From NCBI RefSeq assembly GCF_030733265.1, contig NZ_JASHJI010000025.1, positions 1-64,000 of the forward strand: 64,000 bases of DNA. The letters run 5' to 3'. Below the pieces are notes generated by a model. That model worked only from the letters and a program-made list of their open reading frames with translations. It was not told the origin of the DNA and ran no database searches. Origin of the DNA: Roseibium sp. MMSF_3412 (GTDB lineage Bacteria; Pseudomonadota; Alphaproteobacteria; Rhizobiales; Stappiaceae). A program made the translations under genes and the position numbers. Positions 1 to 8,575 of the stretch are shown here, piece after piece (the stretch's first letter is position 1; every line of letters begins with the position of its first letter).

Positions 1-2177
1 GTGAAGGTCTCCGTTGCGGTTTCCTCATCGCCCAGATCGTCGAACGCACCGTTCTGGTCATAGGAGAACGTGCCGTCCGCATTGACCGTCAGCAGCGCAC
101 CGGAGTCCAGCACGATCTGAGACCCCACCGACGCCGACGAGCCGTTGACAGAAGCGATCGAAAGTGCGTCACCGTCCGCATCCGTGTCATTGGCCAGAAG
201 GTTCTCGCCCGTGAGCAGACCGTCCTCGTCGACCGTGTAGCCGTCATTTTCGGCATCGGGTGCGGTGTTTTCATCGGCCTCAAGCGTGTCGAGGATTGAC
301 TGGTAGCTGACCGTTTGATCCGCAAAGCCCAGCCATTCGACCGTGATGTCAACGAGATCGACCGCGACATTGATCACCTGAAGGAATGACCCGCTGACCG
401 CGAAGCTGTAATCGGAAAGATTGCCTGCGAAGAGCACGGTGTCCGAACCCGACCCGCCCAGATAAGTGTCCGAGCCCTCACTGTCGTGGAAGGTGTCGTT
501 GCCGCCATTTCCGCTCAGGACGTTGTTTGCGCTGTTACCGTAGAATGTTTCAGAACCGGCTCCGCCGATCGCATTTTCAATGACAGTGCCTTCCGCGATC
601 GTCAGGTTGCCCGTGCGCCCGCCGATATTGGATGCCGTGACGGACGTGGACTGACTGTCATTCGCGATGAGACTGATCAGCGAGTTGTTGCCGTAGCCCG
701 AGAGGTCGAGCGTATCGATGCCGCCACCATCGACAAGTGTCGACGCCGTCTTGTTGGCATAACTCGACCACTGGGCCCAGATGTCACTGACATCCGAGGT
801 CACCGTCGTGTTGAAGCCCCACGTCGTGTTTTCCGTGAACGCATTGGCGACCCCGAACCCCTGGGAGCCGTAGATTGCGTCGAGAGCCATCCAGTCGACG
901 GACATCGGTGTCTGCAAGAGAGCACCGGAAGCATCGACATTGGTGTTCTCGCCCTGGCTGAAATAGGACATCATTGATGCCTGCCAGCTGTCGTTGGCGA
1001 AGTTGTTGCTCTGACCGAAGGTCGCCGATCCGTTGTAATTGCCCTGGTGACCCAAGCCGAGCGCGTGGCCGATTTCGTGGAAGATCGTCTGGAGCGTGTA
1101 GTCGTTATAGGTCGATGTGCCGCCCGACCATGAACTGGCGACATTCACATAACTCGTCGCGATGGTGCCGTTGCTGTAGTAGCTGTAATTCGCCCAGGCG
1201 CCGGACGAGTTGTCGCTGAAGAAGAAATCGACCTGAGACGTGCTTGTCGACGTCGTTTCCTCGAAATCGATGCCTAGGGTTGCCTCGAAAAGCTTGAAAG
1301 CCTCGCGCACCAGCACCTTGCGGTCTTCGGTGATGCCGTTGCTGTCCGAAGAAAAACCGGAAACGTTGTAGTAGAGCACGCCGTTATTGGCGTCGGTGCC
1401 CGATGAACCGAGATTGTGCGACAGTGTTCCATCGGAATTGGATGTATTCAAACCCTTGTCGGCCCAGTAACCGCTGGTCAGGTAGTCGGCCATATCGCCG
1501 AGCGTCGCTGTTGCCGCTGACGCTCCGGCTGTGTTCATGCCACCTTCGGAGTCGGCGTTGAGCGTGACACTGTCCTCTTCTCGGGCGCCGCAGCCGGGAC
1601 ATGGACACGTCTGGTCATGAAGGATGACGCCATCTTCGCCGACAACGGGTGCAAATGCGGAAAAGACTGCATCCGTTGCGCCGTCTTCACCTTCCCGGGT
1701 GCCGGTTTCTTCCGATTGAGAGGACGCGTTGTCAGGTGCGGTTTCGGCATCCGGAGCTGGCTGGCCGATGCTTGTGTCGTGTCCCTCCGGCTGACTTGCA
1801 GGAGCACCGTCGTCTCGCTCCCCTTCGAAAAGCGCATCGAGCAGTTTCTTGACAGGTCCGGCCGCGTCGTCTGCGTTCTCATTGCCTGAAGCGGCTCTGA
1901 GACCCGGGCCGCTGTTTTCCGCGTTGACTGCGGAGTTGCCCTCACCCGATGAGAATATGGTTTTCCAGGCTGGCTTGTCTCCGAGAAACTGCACCCAGTT
2001 TGCCGCAACAGAGCCTTCGGAAGCCTCATCGCTCAAACGCTCATCAATCGCGGAGATGCCTTGCGCCAGCTCCGACTGCCATTGTCCGGACTTGAATTTT
2101 GTCGCCAGGGAGAAATCAAATGCGGCCCTGGGGATGACTGGCCCGTTTTTGAAACCGAAGGAAAATGCCGGATGCAT
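1..2177 (-). CDS. Secreted RTX-type zinc metalloprotease with tandem-95 repeats, 5' part only
   Basis: The reading frame is open from the ATG at 2177 to the left edge of the window, so at least 725 residues are present and the C-terminus is missing. A GAGG ribosome site lies four bases before the ATG, and an in-frame stop at 2232-2234 closes the frame upstream. Residues about 1-190 are acidic, low-complexity linker. A TCPCPGCG cluster follows (Cys191, 193, 196). The metzincin motif HEIGHALGLGH is at residues 367-377, with a Met-turn (MMSYFSQ) about 35 residues later, which fits the serralysin/M10 family. Next come a GGxGxDTL-type calcium-binding stretch and the start of a 'DENTAPDAENDGYTVDEDG' type cadherin/tandem-95 repeat near the edge. 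No N-terminal signal peptide is seen, so type I secretion is inferred. The upstream DNA is unusually AT-rich. Confidence 0.85.
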   Translation of the reverse strand, partial: MHPAFSFGFKNGPVIPRAAFDFSLATKFKSGQWQSELAQGISAIDERLSDEASEGSVAANWVQFLGDKPAWKTIFSSGEGNSAVNAENSGPGLRAASGNENADDAAGPVKKLLDALFEGERDDGAPASQPEGHDTSIGQPAPDAETAPDNASSQSEETGTREGEDGATDAVFSAFAPVVGEDGVILHDQTCPCPGCGAREEDSVTLNADSEGGMNTAGASAATATLGDMADYLTSGYWADKGLNTSNSDGTLSHNLGSSGTDANNGVLYYNVSGFSSDSNGITEDRKVLVREAFKLFEATLGIDFEETTSTSTSQVDFFFSDNSSGAWANYSYYSNGTIATSYVNVASSWSGGTSTYNDYTLQTIFHEIGHALGLGHQGNYNGSATFGQSNNFANDSWQASMMSYFSQGENTNVDASGALLQTPMSVDWMALDAIYGSQGFGVANAFTENTTWGFNTTVTSDVSDIWAQWSSYANKTASTLVDGGGIDTLDLSGYGNNSLISLIANDSQSTSVTASNIGGRTGNLTIAEGTVIENAIGGAGSETFYGNSANNVLSGNGGNDTFHDSEGSDTYLGGSGSDTVLFAGNLSDYSFAVSGSFLQVINVAVDLVDITVEWLGFADQTVSYQSILDTLEADENTAPDAENDGYTVDEDGLLTGENLLANDTDADGDALSIASVNGSSASVGSQIVLDSGALLTVNADGTFSYDQNGAFDDLGDEETATETF

Positions 2178-2279
2178 GCAGCCTCGCAAAACAGATTGCT
2201 CAAGAACCGCTTGTTCAAAATTTCCAAGCAGCTACCAATAATTTTGTTTGAGGCAATCAAAACATTCCACCAACTTCGG

Positions 2280-2309
2280 GTATACTAGATCAAGAAATAC
2301 AAAGTATAC
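2280..2309. promoter_or_regulatory. Inverted repeat GTATACT / AGTATAC upstream of RTX gene
   Basis: GTATACT (2280-2286) and AGTATAC (2303-2309) form a perfect 7-base inverted repeat with a 16-base spacer, about 100 bases upstream of the RTX protease start and followed by a T-run. It could be an operator or a weak hairpin. The regulator is unknown. Confidence 0.3.
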
Positions 2310-2651
2310 TTTTTTAAAATTTGACTCTTTTTTTCGAATTATGTTTCTTTTTCATAGTTAAATTATTGTAAATTCGATCAAGTAAACTTACTGACACTCA
2401 GAAAGTGCCTTGAAAGGTTTGAATTTTTGATTTGGCACGGCAGTATTTTTACCAATGATTAGGGTCGTATCTGTTTCCTCCCATCCTGTATCGGCACTGC
2501 AGCGGGTCGCGTAAAGGCAGAAAATAAATCCAAAAAAGTCCGAATTTCCCGGTTTTCGCCCATTCATTTTTGCTCTCCAAGGCCCCGCACGCGGCCCCGG
2601 CCATTGCAATAAGAGCGTCCCGGAATGACGCTATTGCGGCGTCGACAAATA

Positions 2652-2661
2652 TTGTATACAA
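2652..2661. promoter_or_regulatory. Palindrome TTGTATACAA in the icd promoter region
   Basis: A perfect 10-base palindrome lies about 90 bases upstream of the icd start. The sequence resembles operators bound by some GntR-family regulators, but the assignment rests only on that resemblance, and such short palindromes arise by chance in AT-rich DNA. Confidence 0.25.
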
Positions 2662-2748
2662 GCGCGCACAATAAATATCCGCTAAAACAGGTGCCGGAGC
2701 ACACCCTTTTTCAGATCCCGCCCCCGACCAAACGAGGCAGACCCGTCC

Positions 2749-3966
2749 ATGTCAAAGATCAAAGTCGACAAACCCGTCGTGGAACTCGATGGTGACGAGA
2801 TGACGCGCATCATCTGGGCTTTCATCAAGGACAAGCTGATCCACCCCTACCTTGATGTCGACCTTCTCTATTACGACCTCTCGATTCAGAAGCGTGACGA
2901 GACGGACGACCGGATCACCGTCGACGCCGCCAACGCAATCAAGGAACACGGGGTCGGTATCAAATGCGCCACCATCACACCCGATGAAGCCCGTGTTGAA
3001 GAATTCGGCCTGAAACGCATGTACCGGTCCCCGAACGGTACCATCCGCAACATCCTTGGCGGTGTGATCTTTCGTGAACCCATCATCATGCAGAACGTGC
3101 CGCGCCTCGTGCCGGGATGGACTCAGCCGATCATCGTTGGCCGTCATGCGTTTGGCGACCAGTACAGGGCGACCGACTTCACCTTCCCCGGCAAGGGAAA
3201 GCTGACCATCAGGTTTGTCGGCGAGGATGGAACCGAGATCGAGCGGGACGTATTCGATGCGCCCTCCTCCGGTGTTGCGATGGCCATGTACAATCTGGAC
3301 GACTCGATCCGCGATTTCGCGCGGGCGTCCCTGAACTACGCACTCCAGCGCAAGGTTCCGTGCTATCTGTCCACCAAGAACACAATCCTCAAGGCCTATG
3401 ACGGCCGTTTCAAGGATCTGTTCCAGGACATTTATGATGCCGAATTCAAGGAGCACTATGATGAGGCCGGCATCTGGTACGAACACCGCCTGATCGACGA
3501 CATGGTCGCCTCTTCGCTTAAATGGTCCGGCGGCTACGTCTGGGCCTGCAAGAACTATGATGGCGATGTCCAGTCCGACACGGTTGCCCAGGGTTTCGGC
3601 TCTCTCGGCCTGATGACGTCGGTCCTGATGACGCCGGACGGCAAGACCGTCGAGGCCGAAGCCGCCCACGGCACGGTCACCCGCCACTACCGCCAGCACC
3701 AGAAGGGCGAGAGCACATCGACAAACTCGATCGCCTCGATCTTTGCCTGGACAAGAGGTCTGGCACACCGCGCCAAACTCGACGGCAACGATGAACTGGC
3801 CAGGTTTGCACGTACACTGGAAACGGTTTGCATCGACACGGTCGAATCCGGATTCATGACCAAGGACCTCGCCCTGCTCGTCGGGCCGGACCAGGGCTGG
3901 CTGACCACGACCGGGTTCCTCGACAAGATCGATGAAAATCTTGCAAGGGCGATGAACGCGAACTGA
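2749..3966 (+). CDS. icd: NADP-dependent isocitrate dehydrogenase
   Basis: Oxidatively decarboxylates isocitrate to 2-oxoglutarate with NADP+ in the TCA cycle. The 405-residue length fits the homodimeric type II (mitochondrial/alphaproteobacterial) enzymes. Visible family landmarks are the N-terminal [14 protein letters not shown], the substrate-loop [10 protein letters not shown] (Ser and Asn contact isocitrate), the central [17 protein letters not shown] carrying metal-binding aspartates, and [12 protein letters not shown] near the cofactor site. The ATG at 2749 gives the standard MSKIKV start. The gene is monocistronic in appearance, with a hairpin just after the stop. In related genomes icd often lies near alaS and recA, as it does here. 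Confidence 0.97.
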   Translation: MSKIKVDKPVVELDGDEMTRIIWAFIKDKLIHPYLDVDLLYYDLSIQKRDETDDRITVDAANAIKEHGVGIKCATITPDEARVEEFGLKRMYRSPNGTIRNILGGVIFREPIIMQNVPRLVPGWTQPIIVGRHAFGDQYRATDFTFPGKGKLTIRFVGEDGTEIERDVFDAPSSGVAMAMYNLDDSIRDFARASLNYALQRKVPCYLSTKNTILKAYDGRFKDLFQDIYDAEFKEHYDEAGIWYEHRLIDDMVASSLKWSGGYVWACKNYDGDVQSDTVAQGFGSLGLMTSVLMTPDGKTVEAEAAHGTVTRHYRQHQKGESTSTNSIASIFAWTRGLAHRAKLDGNDELARFARTLETVCIDTVESGFMTKDLALLVGPDQGWLTTTGFLDKIDENLARAMNAN

Positions 3967-3984
3967 GCGGCAACGCCCAAAGCG

Positions 3985-4010
3985 ACAGGATGTGACCCAC
4001 GTCCTGTTTC
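3985..4010 (+). terminator. Probable hairpin terminator of icd
   Basis: ACAGGA-t-GTG-acc-CAC-g-TCCTGT folds into a nine-pair hairpin with one mismatch, 18 bases after the icd stop, followed by a short T-run. Confidence 0.5.
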
Positions 4011-4116
4011 CAGGCAGAGAATGAGGTTAGGTTTCCGGCAAAGCTCAGGCCACTTCATCTGGGCACCAAATCGAAGCACGTGCAGATACATCGCACACAA
4101 GCGAATGAGGGACACC

Positions 4117-4758
4117 GTGATCGAACTGTTCGGCGCCGACTATTCCGTTTACGTGCGCTCCGCGCGCCTGGCACTTGAAGAAAAGGGACTGGACTACACC
4201 CTCTCGCCGATTGACGTGTTCGCGCCCGAAGGCGTTTCGGAAGACTATCTTGCGCTTAACCCGTTCGGAAAGATCCCGGCGTTCAGACACGACGGTTTCG
4301 TTCTCTTTGAGACCAGTGCCATTCTTCGCTATGTGGACGAGGCGTTCGACGGACCCTCTTTGCAGCCCTCGGCTGTTCGTGAAAGGGCGGTCATGAACCA
4401 GATCCTCTCGATCCTCGATTCTTTTGCCTACCGGACATGCGTCTGGGAGATTTATGTCGAACGCGTTGCCAAGACCCGGGATGGCAGCACCGCCGACGAG
4501 GTCAGGATTTCCTCAGCGCTCGGTGAAGCGCGAACGATCGTCAGCACACTGGAAAGATTGCTCGAACCCGGACCCTTCATGCTTGGAAGCCGGCCATCTC
4601 TGGCAGATTGCCACGCCGCTCCGATGCTGCACCTCTTCGCGCAGGCCGAGGAAGGCGCGATGCTCTTGAAAAGAGCGCCCGGTCTGGCGAACTGGCTGGA
4701 CAACATGCGCTCACGGCAGAGTTTTCAAGATACCGCGCCGCGCCAGAGCCCCGAATAG
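4117..4758 (+). CDS. Glutathione S-transferase family protein
   Basis: Cytosolic GST-fold protein, 213 residues from the chosen start. The N-terminal thioredoxin-like domain shows YSVYVRSARLALEEKGL, the NPFGKIPAF segment with the conserved cis-proline, and ETSAILRYV, the glutathione gamma-glutamyl-binding turn. An all-helical C-terminal domain follows with LGSRPSLADCHAAP, the family's N-capping box region. The GTG at 4117 is preferred because AGGGA lies seven bases upstream and the protein then opens with the usual MIELFG; the in-frame ATGs at 4021 and 4105 have no ribosome site. Substrate unknown. It could conjugate electrophiles or act as a reductase. Confidence 0.85.
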   Translation: MIELFGADYSVYVRSARLALEEKGLDYTLSPIDVFAPEGVSEDYLALNPFGKIPAFRHDGFVLFETSAILRYVDEAFDGPSLQPSAVRERAVMNQILSILDSFAYRTCVWEIYVERVAKTRDGSTADEVRISSALGEARTIVSTLERLLEPGPFMLGSRPSLADCHAAPMLHLFAQAEEGAMLLKRAPGLANWLDNMRSRQSFQDTAPRQSPE

Positions 4759-4761
4759 CCC

Positions 4762-5457
4762 TCACACGCCAAGCGCAAAGTCGAGTGCGGCCTTCGCATG
4801 AAGCGCCGTCGTGTCGAAAGCCGGAATTTCAAAGTCTTCCTGCGAAACCAGCAGCCCGATTTCCGTGCAGCCGAAAATCACGCCGTCCGCGCCGGCCCCG
4901 GTTTCCTTCTTTACGATGTCCAGGAAAGTCTGCTTGGAATCCGCCCAGATCTCTCCCTGGCAGAGCTCCTCATAAATGATCCGGTGGATTTCAGCCCTGT
5001 CGTCCGCGCCGGGAACCGTGACGGAAACACCGTGGTTGCGCGCCAGGTGCCCCTTGTAGAAATCCTGCTCCATCGTATAGGCCGTTGCCAGCAGCAACGG
5101 ACGGGAACACCCTGCCTCCCGGATGGCCGGCGCAGTTGCATCCGCGATGTGAAGGAGCCGGATATCGATTGCGTCCTGAACCTCTTCAGCCATCTTGTGC
5201 ATGGTGTTGGTGCAGATGACGAGACACTCCGCGCCGCCCCGTTCCATTTGCCGGGCTGCGCTCACCATGGCTTCGGCCGCGCTGTCCCAGTCACCTGCCG
5301 CCTGAAAGGCCGCGATCTCGGCGAAATCGAAGGACCATGTCAGGCACTTGGCGGAATGCAGACCGCCCAACCTCGCACGCGCCATCCTGTTCAGATACTG
5401 ATAATAGGTGACTGTGCTTTCCCAGCTCATTCCACCAAGCAAGCCAATGGTTTTCAT
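4762..5457 (-). CDS. Aspartate/glutamate racemase family protein
   Basis: Cofactor-independent amino-acid racemase of the Asp/Glu/hydantoin racemase superfamily, 231 residues. The N-terminus MKTIGLLGGMSWESTVTYYQ is characteristic of the YgeA/RacD subgroup. Both catalytic cysteines are visible in CTNTMHK and FGCTEIG, the pair that removes and returns the alpha proton from opposite faces. The start at 5457 is chosen over 5526 because family proteins begin MKTIG. It converges with the GST gene (three bases apart) and diverges from a small exported protein 61 bases away. Whether the substrate is Asp, Glu or a broader set of amino acids cannot be told from sequence. Confidence 0.88.
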   Translation of the reverse strand: MKTIGLLGGMSWESTVTYYQYLNRMARARLGGLHSAKCLTWSFDFAEIAAFQAAGDWDSAAEAMVSAARQMERGGAECLVICTNTMHKMAEEVQDAIDIRLLHIADATAPAIREAGCSRPLLLATAYTMEQDFYKGHLARNHGVSVTVPGADDRAEIHRIIYEELCQGEIWADSKQTFLDIVKKETGAGADGVIFGCTEIGLLVSQEDFEIPAFDTTALHAKAALDFALGV

Positions 5458-5518
5458 GTTAGCGTTTCCGGGTTTCAAGGAGCTTTTCTTTTCGAGTCGG
5501 ATGTCAGGGAAATCCATT

Positions 5519-5989
5519 ATGCACAAGACTTTGTGGCCCAGTGGGCACTTGATAAATTTTCACAGCCTTGCAATCGCGATCTTGAGTCTGTTGCTGTTGG
5601 CGGGTTCCACCTTAGGCGGCGTCGCGCAGTCCGTCTACGAACCGCCGCGCGGTTCTGCGGAACGGCGCGAGATCCTCGACGCGGTCCGGCCGATGGTGGA
5701 AGCGCGCGTCGGCCCGCCGGTTGAGTTCGTTGTCGGCTGGATGCGGTCCGGGGCAGGCTGGGCTTTCGTCAATGTCAATCCGCAGCGTCCTGGCGGCGGC
5801 AAGATCGATCCGTTTCTGACCACATTCGCCAGCCAGGCGGAATACATGGACGGTCTCTCCACCTATGCGCTGCTGCGGTATCAGTATAATCGCTGGAACC
5901 TGGTCGATTTCGTGGTAGGCCCGACCGACGTGTTCTGGCAAGGCGATCCGCTCTATGCGCAGGTTCCACTCGGACTGACGCCTTATTGA
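5519..5989 (+). CDS. Small exported protein of unknown function
   Basis: A 156-residue protein starting at the ATG at 5519 with AGGGA nine bases upstream. Residues about 13-35 form a hydrophobic signal sequence ending near GVAQS, so the mature domain of about 120 residues is probably periplasmic. The mature part contains FVVGWMRSGAGWAFVNVNPQRPGG and ends with aromatic-rich LRYQYNRWNLVDF. I do not recognise a named family. It is transcribed away from the racemase gene and converges on the ion-channel gene. Confidence 0.7.
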   Translation: MHKTLWPSGHLINFHSLAIAILSLLLLAGSTLGGVAQSVYEPPRGSAERREILDAVRPMVEARVGPPVEFVVGWMRSGAGWAFVNVNPQRPGGGKIDPFLTTFASQAEYMDGLSTYALLRYQYNRWNLVDFVVGPTDVFWQGDPLYAQVPLGLTPY

Positions 5990-6000
5990 ACCGGCGATCC

Positions 6001-6019
6001 GCCCCGCTTGGGGCCTGTT
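6001..6019. terminator. Short GC hairpin between convergent genes
   Basis: GCCCC-gctt-GGGGC followed by a short T-rich stretch lies between the stop codons of the exported protein and the ion channel. The stem is only five pairs. Confidence 0.35.
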
Positions 6020-7339
6020 TCAGGATTGTTTGGGAGGGTCGGCCGCGGTGTCTTTTTCGAAAGACAGTTCCGGTTCGTCGCCGCCTTCGTTCGAAGAGGC
6101 ATAGACACCTGCCTGGTGCAGCTCTTCTTCGGCCAGTTCTCCCAGCACCTTCTTGCCTTCATGGACGCGCTCACGTGCCTCGTCCATGATCTTCTTGCCA
6201 AGCGAGGCATCCTTGTCCAGCAGGCGGTGCAGCGCTTCCGATTCAAGAACAAGCAACTGGCAGTCGCGATAGGCGGTCACGGTTGCTGTTCGGCGGCTCT
6301 GGTTGATGAGAGCCAGCTCGCCGAAAAAGCTTCCCTCACCGAGATAGACCGTGTCGTGCTTGAGGTTGATGGCAACCTCACCTTCCGAAATGAAGTACAT
6401 TCTGTCCGCAACGTCGCCCTGGGCGGCGATGATCCCGCCCTTGCGGACCGTCTGGGCCTGCAGAAGCTTCGACACTTCGGCAATTTCGGTTGCCGTCAGA
6501 TCCTCAAAGAGCGGCACGCGCGCCACCATGGACCAGGTCACCACGAAATCGCGCGAGTGGATCTCGCGCGCAAAGGCCGACGCAATGATCCCGACCGGCA
6601 ACGCGATCAGGCCATAGCCCATTAGCATGACGAAGCTGCCGAGCAGTTTGCCAAGGTTGCTGACCGGGACGACATCGCCGTAGCCAACGGTGGTTATGGT
6701 GGTGATCGCCCAGTACATGCCGTGGAGAATGCTGCGGAATTTTTCCGGCTGAACATTGTGCTCGACAAGATACATCAGCGTGGCCGACAGGAGGATCACG
6801 CCAAAGATGATCATGCTTGATCCGAGCAACGCCTTCCGCTCACCGACAACGGCCGAAATCAGCGACCTGAGCGCGGGGGAATAGCGGGCAAGTTTCAGGA
6901 ACCGCAACAGGCGCAGGATCACGACAATCGTGACCGCCTGATTGGGCAGGAACAGAACGAACAGGAGCGGCAACGCGCCAATCAGGTCGATGATCGCGTC
7001 CGGATGAACGGCATAGCGCAGACGCGACCAGAGCGGGCCATACCGGCGGAGCGGCGGGTGAAGGTCGGCGACATAGATCCGCAGCACGTATTCCACCAGA
7101 AATACGAAACCACTGCCAAGCTGGACAAAGCGAAGGTGATGGCCGAGCGTGGTGCGGACCTGCGGAACGGTTTCCAGAACAGCAAGCACAATGTTCAACA
7201 GAATCAGAAAGACCAAGAAATGGCGCAGCGAACGCGCTGCAACCCGTCTTTTGCCTGTGTCTTCAAGCACTTCATAAAGTGCCCGCTTCAAGCTTTGGTC
7301 CTGCACCGCCTGCTCCACTCTGGCATCCCGCACATTCAT
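6020..7339 (-). CDS. Cyclic-nucleotide-gated voltage-sensor-type potassium channel
   Basis: A 439-residue six-transmembrane ion channel. Segments S1-S4 occupy about residues 38-160; S4 (LRLLRFLKLARYS, 142-154) has regularly spaced basic residues. The pore helix and selectivity filter read TITTVGYGDVVP, with TVGYGD at 217-222, typical of K+ channels. A cyclic-nucleotide-binding domain fills about 278-380, with the phosphate-binding cassette FGELALINQSRRTATV (339-354) retaining the Glu and Arg contacts. The tail (380-439) is acidic and charged. This matches MloK1-type bacterial CNG channels in architecture. It is divergent from an acyltransferase gene, with no obvious functional link. Confidence 0.9.
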   Translation of the reverse strand: MNVRDARVEQAVQDQSLKRALYEVLEDTGKRRVAARSLRHFLVFLILLNIVLAVLETVPQVRTTLGHHLRFVQLGSGFVFLVEYVLRIYVADLHPPLRRYGPLWSRLRYAVHPDAIIDLIGALPLLFVLFLPNQAVTIVVILRLLRFLKLARYSPALRSLISAVVGERKALLGSSMIIFGVILLSATLMYLVEHNVQPEKFRSILHGMYWAITTITTVGYGDVVPVSNLGKLLGSFVMLMGYGLIALPVGIIASAFAREIHSRDFVVTWSMVARVPLFEDLTATEIAEVSKLLQAQTVRKGGIIAAQGDVADRMYFISEGEVAINLKHDTVYLGEGSFFGELALINQSRRTATVTAYRDCQLLVLESEALHRLLDKDASLGKKIMDEARERVHEGKKVLGELAEEELHQAGVYASSNEGGDEPELSFEKDTAADPPKQS

Positions 7340-7448
7340 GAATAGCCCAACATCGGCCTGTGAACCAAGAATTCTGTGAGCGGTTGCAGCGAAAACAAAA
7401 ACTTGCCCGACATAAAACTGATATCAAACAGGTCAGAACCGTTACTGA

Positions 7449-8351
7449 TTCTGGGAGATCGAAATTACAAGGTTACTTTCGATATCTGGTGAAGACCCTG
7501 CCGCCCCCAGGCCGGAAAATCGAGCTTCGTCACGGAACGGGAGTATCGATTTACTGCGCTTTGTCGGCGCGATCGGTATCATTCAGTTTCACTGCGATGT
7601 GGCCGGTGGCTGGATCGGTCTGGCGGCACTGCCGATGTTTATCATGCTGCTGGTGTACTACGGTGCCGGCAAACCAATCGCACAACAGGCAAGGCGTTTG
7701 CTCTTGCCCTGGCTTGCCTGGAGCGCGATCTATGCGTGTCTCAAATACACACGCAGCATCATCAACGGCGCGCCTCTTTCAAGCGAATTTGCCCCCTGGA
7801 TGGTTCTGACCGGAACGTCATTGCATCTTTGGTTCCTGTCTTTCTCATTTCTGTTTCTTCTGCTTTGCGTGCTGGTGCCGGAGCGAACACCAACGCCCCT
7901 TCTCACGCTTGTTTGCGTCATACTCTCCGGTGCGTCCCTTTGGGTCAGCAACACGGCCAACCTGCTGATTCCGCTGGTGCAGTGGATGCCCGTCATTCCT
8001 GCCGCGTTCGCCGGTCTGCTGATGCAACGTTTCTCGCATCAAACCGTTGTTCCGGCCGCCCTGGGATGCAGTGCGATCGTTGCGTTATTTTTTGGCCTGG
8101 ACACGATGACACCCCAACTCGCGATAGCCGGCCTGGCCGTCGCGCTCGCAGTCGCAATTCCAATGCGGCAAACAAAATTGGTCGATACCTTGTCCGGACT
8201 GTCGCTCGGAATGTATCTGGTTCATCCCGCCGTGATGGTGTTCATCCTTATCTTCGTCGCCAAGGACGCGGTTTTGTTCTTCCCGCTCGTTCTACTCGGT
8301 TCAATTCTGATCACGGCCCTGCTCAAACGGTTTGCGCCTGCAATCGTTTAG
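7449..8351 (+). CDS. Acyltransferase-3 family membrane protein with unresolved start
   Basis: A multi-span membrane protein of the acyltransferase 3 type, likely O-acetylating or acylating a surface polysaccharide. The conserved N-terminal SIDLLRFVGAIGIIQFHC, including the catalytic-type His, is visible from about 7539, and GLSLGMYLVHPAVM sits near the C-terminus. The frame is open from the stop at 7446 but contains no ATG, GTG or TTG before the GTG at 7599, which falls inside the conserved first helix. The listed start is therefore the frame limit, not a start codon. A non-canonical start (CTG at 7554 or an ATC/ATA), an upstream frameshift or a decayed 5' end are all possible. The C-terminus is intact. 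Confidence 0.65.
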   Translation, partial: FWEIEITRLLSISGEDPAAPRPENRASSRNGSIDLLRFVGAIGIIQFHCDVAGGWIGLAALPMFIMLLVYYGAGKPIAQQARRLLLPWLAWSAIYACLKYTRSIINGAPLSSEFAPWMVLTGTSLHLWFLSFSFLFLLLCVLVPERTPTPLLTLVCVILSGASLWVSNTANLLIPLVQWMPVIPAAFAGLLMQRFSHQTVVPAALGCSAIVALFFGLDTMTPQLAIAGLAVALAVAIPMRQTKLVDTLSGLSLGMYLVHPAVMVFILIFVAKDAVLFFPLVLLGSILITALLKRFAPAIV

Positions 8352-8575
8352 GCTGCGGGCAGCGGCATCGAAGCCCTTGCGGTAACGAATAATGGGAACT
8401 GAGATCTTCCGGGTCTTGTTTTGACAGGATCTCAAAAATGCCGGCAGCGTTTGTTTTCGCGAAAGCCGGTTCCTCAAAAGGTCACGCGCTTCCCATTCGA
8501 TCACGCCGTTCGCGCAAAGCTGTGAGAATCCGGCGTCCCAATGTGATTGGGCAAAATTGTCGCAGATCCTATCTC
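8352..8575. other. Intergenic stretch before MITE copy 1
   Basis: No gene with a ribosome site or recognisable family was found in these 224 bases. Short frames here are on the minus strand and are continuous with the frame that crosses the adjacent repeat element. Confidence 0.5.

Larger units (their letters stand above)
2178..2748. other. Divergent intergenic region with AT-rich core
   Basis: This 571-base gap separates the leftward RTX protease gene from rightward icd. Bases about 2230-2400 are strikingly AT-rich compared with the surrounding coding DNA. No convincing gene was found; the short frames here lack ribosome sites and family resemblance. Two palindromic elements are listed separately. 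Confidence 0.6.

Noticed and set aside
2388-2661. Short minus-strand frames between the RTX gene and icd
   Set aside because: No ribosome sites, biased composition and location in a divergent promoter region argue against coding.
2752-3768. 338-codon open frame antisense to icd
   Set aside because: It lies wholly within the conserved icd gene on the other strand, has no ribosome site or recognisable family, and is a by-product of GC-rich codon bias.
7360-7809. 149-codon plus-strand frame upstream of the acyltransferase
   Set aside because: It overlaps the real acyltransferase frame out of phase, has no ribosome site and no family resemblance.
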